NCBI GenBank assembly: GCA_965153455.1
Contig: OZ234501.1
Span: 620,001 to 684,000, forward strand
Direction: 5' to 3'
DNA from: Sphagnum compactum
Taxonomy: Eukaryota > Bryophyta > Sphagnopsida > Sphagnales
DNA: 64,000 nucleotides
The position numbers and the translations under genes are program-made. This document shows, one piece after another, positions 1-10,900 of this stretch (positions are counted from its first letter, which is position 1; each line of letters starts with the position of its first letter). Below the pieces are notes generated by a model. It did not search any database. It was given only the letters and a program-made list of their open reading frames with translations, and had not been told where the DNA came from.

Positions 1-1224
1 AAGGTGAAAGTTGCCACCATCAAACTTCTCCATGACTTTCAAGGATTCCATTTGAAAAGAAGACATTTTGAACACAAATGCTACAACAAACACTCTCAAA
101 CTTGAAAGTTGAAGTTTTCAATAACTAAAAGAACTGTCTTCCAAACACTTTCACTTTGAAACTTGATACTTTCAAAAACAAGTTTTTCACACTTGAAAAA
201 CTTACAACACCTTGAAGAAATCTCTTCCACACCTCTCACTCACTTGTAAGACTATTCTCTTTGCAACTTTGCAAACTAAAAGCCTTCCCTCAAAAGGAAA
301 CTCCCTTTCTATGTTGTACAAGTAAACACTTTCAAAAAACTTAAACGAAACAAGTTTCCTAAAAACCTTTACAAGAAACTTGAAAAACTTCTCTTACACC
401 TCAAACTTCAGTGTTGGAAACCTCAAAAACTTGAAGAACTCTCTTTCACACTTTGAACTTGAAACTTGAAACTTAAAGACTTGAAGAACACTCTTCCACA
501 CTTAAGAACTTACAACACTTTGAAGAAGTCTCTTCCACACCTCCCACTCACTTGGAAAAGTTGCAAGCTCCTTGTATGCCACCACTTGGAAATGAACTCT
601 CTCTCCCTTTGCAAACTAAGAACCTTGTCTCAAAAGGATTCTCTCCTTTTTCCTATGCAATACAAGCTCAAACCTTTCACTACTTCTTGTTCTAACACAA
701 TGTCCTTTCTCTTCCTTGATGTGGGCCCATAACCTATTGGAAACAACTTGAAAACAAGCAAGAAATGCAACACTCAAGGTTCATGAAATGTAACAATTGT
801 ATTAACTAAAAGAAGATTACAAAGGTTGTATGCTTCAAATGCTACAATCATAAAACTATGGCTTGCAACAACTAACAAAGCTTGAAGGTTCTATGTGCAC
901 TCAACAACTATGAAAGGAAAGAATGAAAGACAATTCAAAACCACTCCATTATATACTATCTCCTAACCCTGAAGTAGCCGCCACTTAACCCTAACCTAGC
1001 CGCCACCAATCCCTAACCCTAGCAGCCGCCTAACCCTAGCCGCAACCCAACCCTAAACCTAGCCGCCGCTTAACCCTAACCCTAGCCGCCGCCAAACCCT
1101 AAGTAGTCTCCACTTCTAAACCCTAACCTAACAACTACAAGGATGTGTATACTATTCATCCTTTTGATGACTGTTTAACACATTGATCAACATTGGGAAT
1201 TAGAAACGAATAGTATTTCTAACA
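1..1224 (-). mobile_element. Copia copy B, 5' end only (leaves window on left)
   Basis: Minus-strand Ty1/copia element of the same family as the intact copy at 7485-13058. Present are its 5' LTR (735-1224), a primer-binding site (721-734, exact GTGGGCCCATAACC on the plus strand), a leader rich in repeated TTGAAGAACTCTCTTCCACAC-like words, and the first codons of gag (ATG at 66, reading off the window). It lies inside copy C: the sequence right of 1224 (TAATGTTCACTTCGATG...) is the gag of another copy, matching about 11467 of copy A. The expected target duplication would be TAATG, but the other end is outside the window. Confidence 0.9.
735..1224 (-). repeat. 5' LTR of Copia B (490 bp)
   Basis: On the minus strand it begins TGTTAGAAATACTATTCG and ends GTTTCCAATA. 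It has the same 490-bp length as both LTRs of copy A. It carries the array of CCTAACCCTAGCCGCCGCC-type words and a TATATAA on the minus strand. The internal edge abuts the primer-binding site with no spacer. Confidence 0.92.
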
Positions 1225-1718
1225 TAATGTTCACTTCGATGAAACGTAGTTGGTCCACAGGGCCTTCACCGTGTTAATGTGCACAAGCATGTCGTCACCT
1301 TCTTGCATTTTGATGGTGAAGAATCTCCTTTAAAGGAACAACTTGTTACCAATTGTCTTAGCTTCATGCACACCGTAAAGTGCTTCCCACACACTTGTCA
1401 CATTGTCACAATATTGAATGTGTGCAAGTTGGGCATCCGTGAATGTTCACAAAGCAATGCAAAAGCCTTGGTCTCTTTTTCGTTGTAATCAGCCCTTGCA
1501 ACTTCTTCATTTGGCAAGGTGGCATTCCCATCAACAAATTTTCAAAGCCCATGTTTAGAAAACATCATGCGCATTTTTAACTTCCAAAGGTGAAAGTTGC
1601 CACCATCAAACTTCTCCATGACTTTCAAGGATTCCATTTGAAAAGAAGACATTTTAGACATAAATGCTACAACAAACACTTTCTCAAAAGATCGAAAGCT
1701 GAGGAAGAAATTGTTGAC
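1225..1718 (-). pseudogene. Copia C gag fragment
   Basis: Minus-strand gag sequence matching about 11467-11900 of the intact copy, coding for the start of Gag (FDGGNFHLWK-type motif) plus the beginning of the leader. It is cut on the left by insertion of copy B at 1224/1225, and its leader is cut on the right by a solo LTR. It contains small indels relative to copy A, so no long frame survives. Confidence 0.85.
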
Positions 1719-1723
1719 ACTTC

Positions 1724-2213
1724 TGTTAGAAATACTATTCGTTTCTAATTCCCAATGTTGATGAATGTGTTAAACATTCATCAAAAGGATGAATAGTATA
1801 CACATCCTTGTAGTTGTTAGGTTAGGGTTTAGAAGTGGAGACTACTTAGGGTTTGGCGGCGGCTAGGGTTAGGGTTAGGCGGCAGCTAGGTTTAGGGTTT
1901 GGTGGCGGCTAGGGTTAGGCGGCGACTAGGGTTAGGGTTTGGTGGCGGCTAGGTCAGGGTTAAGTGGCGGCTACTTCAGGGTTGGGAGATAGTATATAAT
2001 GGAGTGGTTTTGAATTGTCTTTCATTCTTTCCTTTCATGGTTGTTGAGTGCACATAGAACCTTCAAGCTTTGTTAGTTGTTGCAAGCCATAGTTTTATGA
2101 TTGTAGCATTTGAAGCATACAACCTTTGTAATCTTCTTTTACTTAATACAATTGTTCCATTTCATGAACCTTGAGTGTTGCATTTCTTGCTTGTTTTCAA
2201 GTTGTTTCCAATA
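1724..2213 (+). repeat. Solo LTR, plus orientation, with target duplication
   Basis: A complete 490-bp LTR of the main Copia family in the opposite orientation to its host. It runs from TGTTAGAAATACTATTCG to TTTCCAATA and is flanked by the direct repeat ACTTC (1719-1723 and 2214-2218). No internal domain is present, so it is what unequal LTR-LTR recombination leaves behind. It interrupts the leader of copy C: leader words resume immediately at 2219. Confidence 0.95.
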
Positions 2214-2218
2214 ACTTC

Positions 2219-2736
2219 ATGTAAATTTTAAAATCTAACATTTGCAAATCTTTTATTGCACAAGCTTGAAATTGCAACAATGGGAAGAACTCTCTTTGAC
2301 ACACTTGAAAACTTGACACTTTCAACAACTCAAAAACTTCACTTTCACACCTTAAACTTTCAACAAATCGAAGAACTCTCTTTCACACACCTCAAACTTT
2401 CAAGGAATTGAAGAACTCTCTTCCACACACCTTAAACTTTCAACGAATTGAAGAACTCTCTTCCACACACTTTCTCAACTTGAAAAACTCTCTTTCACAC
2501 ACCTTCTCAAACTTGAAAAACAAGTTTTCCACACTTGAAAAACTTATAACACTTTGAAGAAATCTCTTCCACACCTCCCACTCACTTGGAAATGGACTCC
2601 CACTCTCTTTGCAACCTTGCAAACTAAAAGCCTTCCCTCAAAGGATTCTCCCTTTCTATGCCATACAAGCTAAACCCTTGACTACTTCTTGTTCTAACAC
2701 AATGTCCTTTCTCTTGCTTGGTGTGAGCCCATAACC
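2219..2736 (-). repeat. Leader (5' UTR) of Copia C with a 38-bp minisatellite
   Basis: This untranslated leader lies between the LTR and gag. From about 2320 to 2500 it is a tandem array of a unit of about 38 bp built on AACTTTCAACGAATTGAAG plus AACTCTCTTCCACACACC, about four to five imperfect copies. The same array recurs in copy D (5280-5445). The right end is the primer-binding site 2723-2736, with one mismatch (GTGAGCCCATAACC). Confidence 0.8.
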
Positions 2737-3160
2737 TATTGGAAACAACTTGAAAACAAGCAAGAAATGAAACACTCAAGGTTCATGAAATGGAACAATT
2801 ATATTAACTAAAAGAAGATTACAAAGGTTGTATGCTTCAAATGCTACAATTATAAAACTATGGCTTGCAACAACTAACAAAGCTTGAAGGTTCTATGTGT
2901 ACTCAAAACCATGAAAGGAGAGAATGAAAGACTCCTCAAAACCGCTCCAATATATACTATCTCCTAACCCTAAAGTAGTCGCCACTTAACCCTAACCTAG
3001 CTGCCGCCTAACCCTAGCCGCCACCAAACCCTAATCCTAGCCACCACCAAGCCCTAAGTAGCCTCCACTTCTATAAGGACGTGAATACTATTCATCCTTT
3101 TGATGAATGTTTAACACATTCATCAACATTGGGAACTAGAAACGAATAGTTATTCTAACA
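2737..3160 (-). repeat. 5' LTR of Copia C (shorter, 424 bp)
   Basis: Same family termini as the 490-bp LTRs but with fewer GCC-box/telo-box units in the U3 array, which accounts for most of the length difference. The outer edge reads TTCTAACA then TAGCGTTCCAC, which is reverse transcriptase sequence of another copy (as at 9340). Copy C is therefore inserted in copy D. Confidence 0.88.
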
Positions 3161-5133
3161 TAGCGTTCCACCTCCCCATTCGTGCCTTGTTTGATTTTGA
3201 ACACCCATTTGCAAGAAACGAATTTCCTACTAGTGGGAAGTGGCACCAAAGTCCATGTGTTGTTTGCCATGAGGGAATTATATCATTCTTGCATTGCGCA
3301 CTCCCACTCCTTGGACTCTAATTTGGTCCTCTTCTCATTGGGGACATGTGCAAAGGCCTTACAACCAAAGACTTTCAAATGAGACACATTGGGTTTCCTA
3401 CCACTCCTTGCTTCTTGAGGGGTCTTGGAATCAAGAGCCTTGGTTGGACATCGATTTTTGATGTACACCGCCGTATTCACCGCTTCACCCCAAAATTCAA
3501 GTTCCAACCCTTGTGCAAGAATCATGTTTCTCGCACATTCCATGATAGTTCTATTGGCACGTTCCGCAACACCATTTTGTTGTGGGGAATAGGGCGCACT
3601 TGTTTGTCGTTGAATTCCACATTCCGCAAGAAATGCATCAAAATTCTTGGACAAAAATTCTCCTCCATTGTTGGATCGTAGCACCTTGATTTTGTGACCA
3701 ATTTCATTCTCCACCAACGCCTTGTAATGTTTGAATTTTTCAAATGCTTCTCCTTTGGCCTTCAAAAGATAAACATGAGTTTTCCTTGAGAAATCGTCAA
3801 TAAAAGTGAAAAAGTATCGCGCTTCATCATGCGATGTAGTCCTCATTGGCCCACACACATCGGTGTGAACAATTTCCAAAAGTTGTGAAGCCCTCATTGC
3901 TCCGTCCTTGGGAAATGATGTTCTTTGATGTTTGCCTTGCATGCACCCTTCACAAATGTGATGAAACAACACTTCTTTTAAATTCATGCCATTCACCATG
4001 GCGTCCAACTCCTTAAGGCTTGCCATGTTGAGATGGCCTAGTCTTTTATGCCAAAGCATCGCATCTTCATCCAAAGAATTGGCAATGTGTATCGTGTCCT
4101 TACACACATTCACATTAAGAAGGTACAAGTTGTTGTCCCTTTGTGCTTCCACGATAACAACTCCTCAAGCATCCTTGACCATACAACCATCCTTGTCAAA
4201 CTCCACTTTGAAGCCTTCGGAAATGAGTTTATTCATGGAAATGAGACTATTCTTCATTTTTGGAACATGAAGAACTTGGGTGACAGTTGCGTGTGACAAT
4301 TCGTCTCCCACTTGCATTGTGGCTTTGATGTTCCCCTTGCCAATGGCGTCCAAAACGGTGTCATCGCCCATGAACACCATCCTTGGGGAAATGCGCTCGT
4401 ATGTGGTAAACCATTCTTGTTCAAATGCCATGTGTTGCGTTGCACCAGAATCGACAATCCAATCATGCGTGGTATTATCATTGGCTTTCACTGCGGCAAG
4501 AAACATTTTCTCGTGATCTTCACAACCTTGATTAGATTTTTCTTTTTCATCATTTTTCTTATTCAAAAAATTTCTCACAAAATGTCCAGGTTTCTTATAA
4601 TAGAAACAAAGCTTCTCGTTTGACTTGTGAGTTTTGTTCACTAATGTAGTAGTCTCTGAACTCTAAACATCTTCATCCGTAATGTTCACCTCGATGGAAC
4701 GTAGTTGGTCCGCAAGGGCCTTCACCGTGTTAATGTACACAAGCATGTCATCTCCTTCTTGCATTTTGATGGTGAAGAATCTCTTTCGAAGGAACAACTT
4801 GTTACCAATTGTTTAAGCTTCATGCACAACGCAAAAGCCTCCCACGCACTTCTCACATTGTCACAATATTGAATGTGTGCAAGTTGGGCATCCATGAAAT
4901 GTTCACAAAGCAATGCAAGCCTTCGTCTGTTTCTCGTTATAATCGACCCTTGCGACTTCTTCACTTGGCAAGGTGGCACTCCCATCAATGAATTTCCAAA
5001 GCCCATGTTTAGAAAGCATCATGCGCATTTTTAACTTCCAAAGGTGAAAGTTGCCACCATCAAACTTCTCCATGACTTTTAATGACTTCATGTGAAAAGA
5101 AGACATTTTGAACACAAATGCTACAACAAACAC
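3161..5133 (-). pseudogene. Copia D gag-pol, decayed
   Basis: Minus-strand relic of a Copia polyprotein. It reads, right to left: Gag start (frame 4903-5133), zinc knuckle and protease region (4165-4641, with the protease motif DSGAT visible), GAG-pre-integrase and integrase (3283-4152, HTDVCGP, then SNNGGEF where intact copies have SDNGG, and VAERANR), and a stub of the reverse transcriptase. Relative to copy A it has an internal deletion at about 3301 joining the start of the reverse transcriptase region to the end of integrase, a Gag deletion near 4660, and several frameshifts. The second catalytic aspartate of integrase is changed to Asn. Confidence 0.88.
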
Positions 5134-5664
5134 TCTCTCAAAAGATCGAAAGCTTTGGAAGAAATCGTTGACATCTCACGTAAACTTGAAAATCTAACAC
5201 TTGCAAATCTTTTATTGCACAAGCTTGAAATTGCAACAATGGGAAGAACTCTCTTTGACACACTTGAAACTTGACACTTTCAACAACTCAAAAACTTCTC
5301 TTTCATACACCTTAAACTTTCAACGAATCGAATAACTCTCTTTCACACACCTCAAACTTTCAACAAATGAAAGAACTCTCTTCCACACACCTTAAACTTT
5401 CAACGAATTGAAGAACTCTCTTCCACACACTTTCTCAAACTTGAAAAACAAGTTTTCCACACTTGAAAAACTTATAACACTTTGAAAAAATCTCTTCCAC
5501 ACCTCCCACTCACTTGGAAATGGATTCCCACTCTCTTTGCAACCTTGCAAACTAAAAGCCTTCCCTCAAAGGATTCTCCCTTTCTATGCCATACAAGCTA
5601 AACCCTTGACTACTTCTTGTTTTAACACAATGTCCTTTCTCTTGCTTAGTGTGGGCCCATAACC
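5134..5664 (-). repeat. Leader of Copia D
   Basis: Untranslated leader between gag and LTR with the same minisatellite of about 38 bp as in copy C. It ends at an exact primer-binding site (5651-5664, GTGGGCCCATAACC on plus). Confidence 0.8.
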
Positions 5665-6101
5665 TATTGGAAACCACTTGAAAACAAGCAAGAAATGCAA
5701 CACTCAAGGTTCATGAAATGGAACAATTGTATTAACTTACAAAAATCACAAAGGTTGTATGCTTCAAATGCTACAATCACAAAACTATGGCTTGCAATAA
5801 CTAACAAGGCTTGAAGGTTCTACGTGCACTTAAAACCATGAAAGGAGATAATGAAAGACTCCTCAAAACCACTCCAATATATACTATCTCCTAACCCTAA
5901 AGTAGTCGCCACTTAACCCTAACCTAGCTACCGCCTAACCCTAGCCGCCGCCAAGCCTTAAGTAGCCTCCACTTCCAAACCCTAACCACCACTATTTAAC
6001 TTAACCTAACTATTATAAGGATGTGAATACTATTCATCCTTTTGATGAATGTTACCATATTCATCAACATTGGGAATTAGAAACGAATAGTATTTCTAAC
6101 A
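5665..6101 (-). repeat. 5' LTR of Copia D (437 bp)
   Basis: Family LTR with a shortened GCC-box array. The inner edge joins the primer-binding site directly, and the outer edge is at TTTCTAACA (6101). It is the right boundary of the nested cluster that starts before the window. Confidence 0.88.
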
Positions 6102-7479
6102 ATAGTTGAATGTGTTGGTCTTCTCTCCTTCAAGAACTACTCCCTTGTAATAGGTTCAGATGAAATCTATCATTGCTGCGCAACTTAGCACTTTTGGTTG
6201 ATTACTGACATAGGTTCCTCTAGGGTTGTTGTTATTGGTTAAGGCACTTTAGATAAAGGGAACCACTTCCTAAACATAACATCTAGGATAGGCCCTAAAT
6301 AACAATTATTTGCCTTGGTTTTGCTAGAAATGAGGTTAGTTGTTGCCTTCTTATGTCGTTTTGTCTAGCAAGTTAATTCAACCAGTAATTGGGTCAACAT
6401 TATGGAACACCAGTTATTAGATTTCCCCCTTTTAGCTAGGTCAAAAGTAATAGCAGTCCGGTTGCTAAAATAAGCTAACCTCTTTCTCTGATAAAGAATT
6501 AGCAAAATAGTTACAAATCTTGCATGAAATTCCTCTTTCATGTGTATTACGCTCCACTACTCATTCTCAACAAAGGCATGTGAACATGTGATCCTTTTCA
6601 AGGCAATTTTGGTTTCTTCAAAAGTTGCATTTGCAGCATCTACTACTCCTTCCTTGGAAATTCCAAGTTGCTCATGAATTAATACCTGATCAATGAGAAT
6701 TTCTTAACCACGTATTAGCCCTAGAATTCTTCCATCTTCTGTTACTTTTCAGGTTTGTAGGAAGTTTCATAATAGATCTTCTCTTGGCATTGTCCATTAC
6801 AGCTTGAACAAGATCTCCAAACAAGCTCTTGTAGCCCATTTGAATTCATTAGAGTCCATTTCATCCACTACAACATCTCTTGGCTTTCCTTTGCCTTAGA
6901 CATTGTTTTATTCTTAATAGGTCTCTCAACCTATTCTTCTACATGCACTTTGCCTTAGACATTGTTTTCTTTTTAATAGGTTTCTCAACCTATTCTTCTA
7001 CATGCGCTTTGCCTTTATGCTTCATCACAATTTTCGTTCTTAATCTCGACCGTTGAGGAATAATGTTGCAAACAGGTCCTTTTTTAAAGAGTTCTTGGAA
7101 AACTTTTCTCCATTACTCATAGGTTGCTACAACTCCTCTTCTTCCACAAGTTTTGGTGCAAAAACTTGCTTTAACTGTTCCTCAACAATAGCTTGTTATA
7201 ACTCCTCTTCCATAGGTCTTGATGTAGGAATTAGTTTTCGCTATTCCTCATCAATAGGTTGAGGTATAATTTCCACCTCTTCTTCTGAGTTTGAAATAAC
7301 AATAACTTGTGGTGCTGGTGTTGCTATAGTAGTGGTTCTCCCAAGAAAGTTAAGGGCTACTTCTAATTACTCTTCTAACTCCTTACTCCTTTGCTCTTGC
7401 TCAAAAATTATAGTCTCCTTCTATGTAGGTTCATGCAAAACTAACGATTATACATGAATTACTCCAATTAATCGAACAT
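6102..7479. other. Unassigned, probably decayed retroelement DNA
   Basis: AT-rich host sequence between copy D and copy A. Read on the minus strand it gives short lysine/glutamate-rich stretches broken by many stops, and a near-duplicate of about 60 bp around 6893-7010 (the words CCTTAGACATTGTTTT and CTCAACCTATTCTTCTACATGC occur twice). I see no intact gene. It may be an upstream region of a gypsy element, since gypsy pol fragments lie on the other side of copy A. Confidence 0.4.
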
Positions 7480-7484
7480 GTTTC

Positions 7485-7974
7485 TATTGGAAACAACTTG
7501 AAAACAAGCAAGAAATGCAACACTCAAGGTTCATGAAATGGAACAATTGTATTAACTAAAAGAAGATTACAAAGGTTGTATGCTTCAAATGCTACAATCA
7601 TAAAACTATGGCTTGCAACAACTAACAAAGCTTGAAGGTTCTATGTGCACTCAACAACCATGAAAGGAAAGAATGAAAGACAATTCAAAACCACTCCATT
7701 ATATACTATCTCCTAACCCTGAAGTAGCCGCCACTTAACCCTGACCTAGCCGCCACCAAACCCTAACCCTAGCCGCCGCCTAACCCTAGCCGCCACCAAA
7801 CCCTAAACCTAGCCGCCGCCTAACCCTAACCCTAGCCGCCGCCAAACCCTAAGTAGTCTCCACTTCTAAACCCTAACCTAACAACTACAAGGATGTCTAT
7901 ACTATTCATCCTTTTGATGAATGTTTAACACATTCATCAACATTGGGAATTAAAAACGAATAGTATTTCTAACA
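7485..7974 (-). repeat. 3' LTR of Copia A (490 bp)
   Basis: On the minus strand it runs from TGTTAG to CCAATA. The start is preceded by a purine-rich tract (AGAGTGGGAG, plus 7975-7984), the expected plus-strand primer. It differs from the 5' LTR at five sites by eye. Confidence 0.96.
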
Positions 7975-7986
7975 CTCCCACTCTAT
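7975..7986 (-). other. Polypurine tract of Copia A
   Basis: Minus-strand purine run ending GTGGGAG directly against the TG that starts the 3' LTR. It overlaps the stop codon region of the polyprotein. The same tract is conserved beside the 3' LTR of copy F (16624-16635). Confidence 0.8.
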
Positions 7987-10900
7987 GAAGTTTCTAATCC
8001 GAACATGTTTATCAACTTATGATGTCGTTCTTTAGATAATGCCTTAGTAAGGACATCCGTCACCATGTGTTCGGTTGGACAGTATTCAAATCGAACTTCT
8101 CCATTTTCAACTCGTTCTCGAACAAAATGATGTTGTACATCAATGTGTTTTGTTCGTGCATGGTGAGTGGGATTCTTGGTCAATGATATCGCACCTTGAT
8201 TGTCGCATCGAATCACCATCATTTTCTTCTCCTCCATGTATCCTAAATCCATCATCAATTTTGTTATCCATATGGCTTCTTTTGTGGCTTGCGTGTTCGC
8301 CATGTATTCCGCCTCCGTCGTGGACAATGCTATTGTGGGTTGTCGTTTGCTACTCCAAGAAATCGCTCCACCTCCAATCATGAAAACAAACCCTGTGGTG
8401 GACCTCCTATCTTCAAGATCACCACCCCAATCCGCATCACAATATCCAAGAACTTCCTTGGATGGTGTTCCACCAAATTGTAATTTCATTTGCAATGTAC
8501 CTTGCAAATATCGAAAGATTCGTTTGACGGCCATCCAATGTTCCATGTTAGGGTTCGCCATGTGTTGACTCAACACGCTTATTGGGTATGCCAAGTCGGG
8601 TCGTGTGCACAACATGGCATACATCAAAGACCCAACCGCTTGTTGATATGGGAATCCCTTTGATTCATCATTTCCATTCACATTCCTTTGTAACTTCACC
8701 TTGGGATCCAATGGAACTCCAATGGGCTTACATTCTTCCATTCGAAACCGCTTCAATATTTCCTTGAGGTATTTGATTTGGTTGATGCGTAGGAGTCTTT
8801 CATCACGATTCCTTTCCACCTCCATCCCCAAAAAGAAATGCAACTCCCCGAGGTCCTTCATTTCAAACTTTTGACTCAATTCCTCTTTGATTTGCAAAAG
8901 TTTGTTTTGATCGTTGCACACCAAAATGAGGTCGTCCACATAGACCACAATGAAAAACTTCACATCTCTCACTTGTGCAACGTACACACTAGGATCCGCC
9001 TCACTCTTCATAAATTCAATGCTTTTGAGAAACGCATCTAACTTTTGATTCCATGCCCTTGGAGATTGTTTCAAACCATACAAGGACTTGTGAAGCTTAC
9101 ACACGAGATGTTCACCTCCTTGGTGCACGAACCCTTGAGGTCGCTCCATGTAAATCTCCTCTTCAAGCTCGCCATTGAGAAATGCGGTTTTCACGTCCAT
9201 TTGATGGATCTCCATGTCTTCCAAGGCCGCCAATGCAAGAATACAACGAATAGATGCAAATTTTGCGAGCGGCGCAAAAGTTTCGTTGTAATCCACTCCG
9301 TAGGTTTGGGTAAAACCTCTTGCTACTAATCTAGCCTTGTAGCGTTCCACTTCCCCATTTGCGCCTTGTTTGATTTTGAACACCCATTTGCAAGAAACGG
9401 GTTTCCTACCGGCGGGAAGTGGTACCAAAGTCCATGTGTTGTTTGTCATGAGGGAATCATATTCTTCTCGCATCGCACACTCCCACTCCTTGGAATTTTC
9501 ACATGTCAATGCTTCTTCAATATTTTGGGGCTCCTCCAAAAATGCAACGGTGGCGCGCTCCACGTCTTTGGTAGCAATCCGCCAATCCCGAGGGCATTCC
9601 CTTCGTTGCCTTTGAGGTCTTTCCCTCGCAATATCTTGGGAAGGTTCACAAGATGGGTTATCATTGGAAACAACAAATTTCTCTTCCGATGAAGAACCTT
9701 GTGTGGATTCACTTTGCACACCTTCCATTCTTGTTTCACTCAAAGGTCTATCTTGACTAAAGGCCAATGGTTCTTCTCCCTCAACTTCTTCATGCACAAC
9801 TACATTTTCTTCTTTCTCAAGATGAGGTACACCACCTATTTCCTTTGACCCTTCAACGAACACAACATCTCTACTTTTCATGATTCTCTTGGTTTTCACA
9901 CACATCAAGCGATACGCTTTGGTGCCTTCGTAATATCCTAAAAACACACAAGGCATGGGCTTGGAGTCTAATTTGGTCCTCTTCTCATCGGGGACATGTG
10001 CAAAGGCTTTACAACCAAAAACTCTCAAATGGGACACATCGGGTTTCCTACCACTCCACGCTTCTTGAGGGGTCTTGGAATCAAGAGCCTTGGTTGGACA
10101 TCGATTTTTGATGTACACCGCCGTGTTCACCGCTTCGCCCCAAAATTCAAATTCCAACCCTTGTGCAAAAATCATACTTCTTGCACATTCCATGATGGTT
10201 CTATTGGCACGTTCCGCAACACCGTTTTGTTGTGGGGAATAGGGCGCACTTGTTTGTCGTTGAATTCCACATTCCGCAAGAAATGCGTCAAATTTCTTAG
10301 ACACAAATTCTCCTCCGTTGTCGGAACGTAGCACTTTGATTTTGTGACCAATTTCGTTCTCCACCAAGGCCTTGTATTGTTTGAACTTTTCAAACGCTTC
10401 TCCTTTGGCCTTCAAAAGATAGACATGAGTTTTCCTTGAGAAATCGTCAATGAAAGTGAGAAAGTATCGCGCTCCACCATGCGATGTAGTCTTCATTGGC
10501 CCGCACACATCCGTGTGCACAATCTCCAAAAGTTGTGAAGCCCTCGTTGCTCCGTCCTTGGGATATGATGTTCTTTGATGTTTGCCTTTGACGCATCCTT
10601 CACAAATGTGATGCAACGGCACTTCTTTCAAATTCATGCCATCCACCATGGCATCTAACTCCTTAAGGCTTGCCATGTTGAGATGGCCAAGTCTTTCATG
10701 CCAAAGCATCGCACTTTCCTCCAAAGAATTTGCAATGTGTGCCATGTCCTTACGCACCTTCACATTAAGAAGGTACAAGTTCTTGTCCCTTCGTGGTTGC
10801 GCCACAACAACTCCTCGAGCATCGTTGACCTTACGACCATCATTGTCAAACTCCATTTTGAAACCTTCCGAAATGAGTTTGCTCACCGAAATGAGATTAT

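Noticed and set aside
1724-2213. Reading LTR, minisatellite or TTATTG repeats as a CRISPR-like array
   Set aside because: There are no regular repeat/spacer units, and the genome is clearly a plant nucleus.
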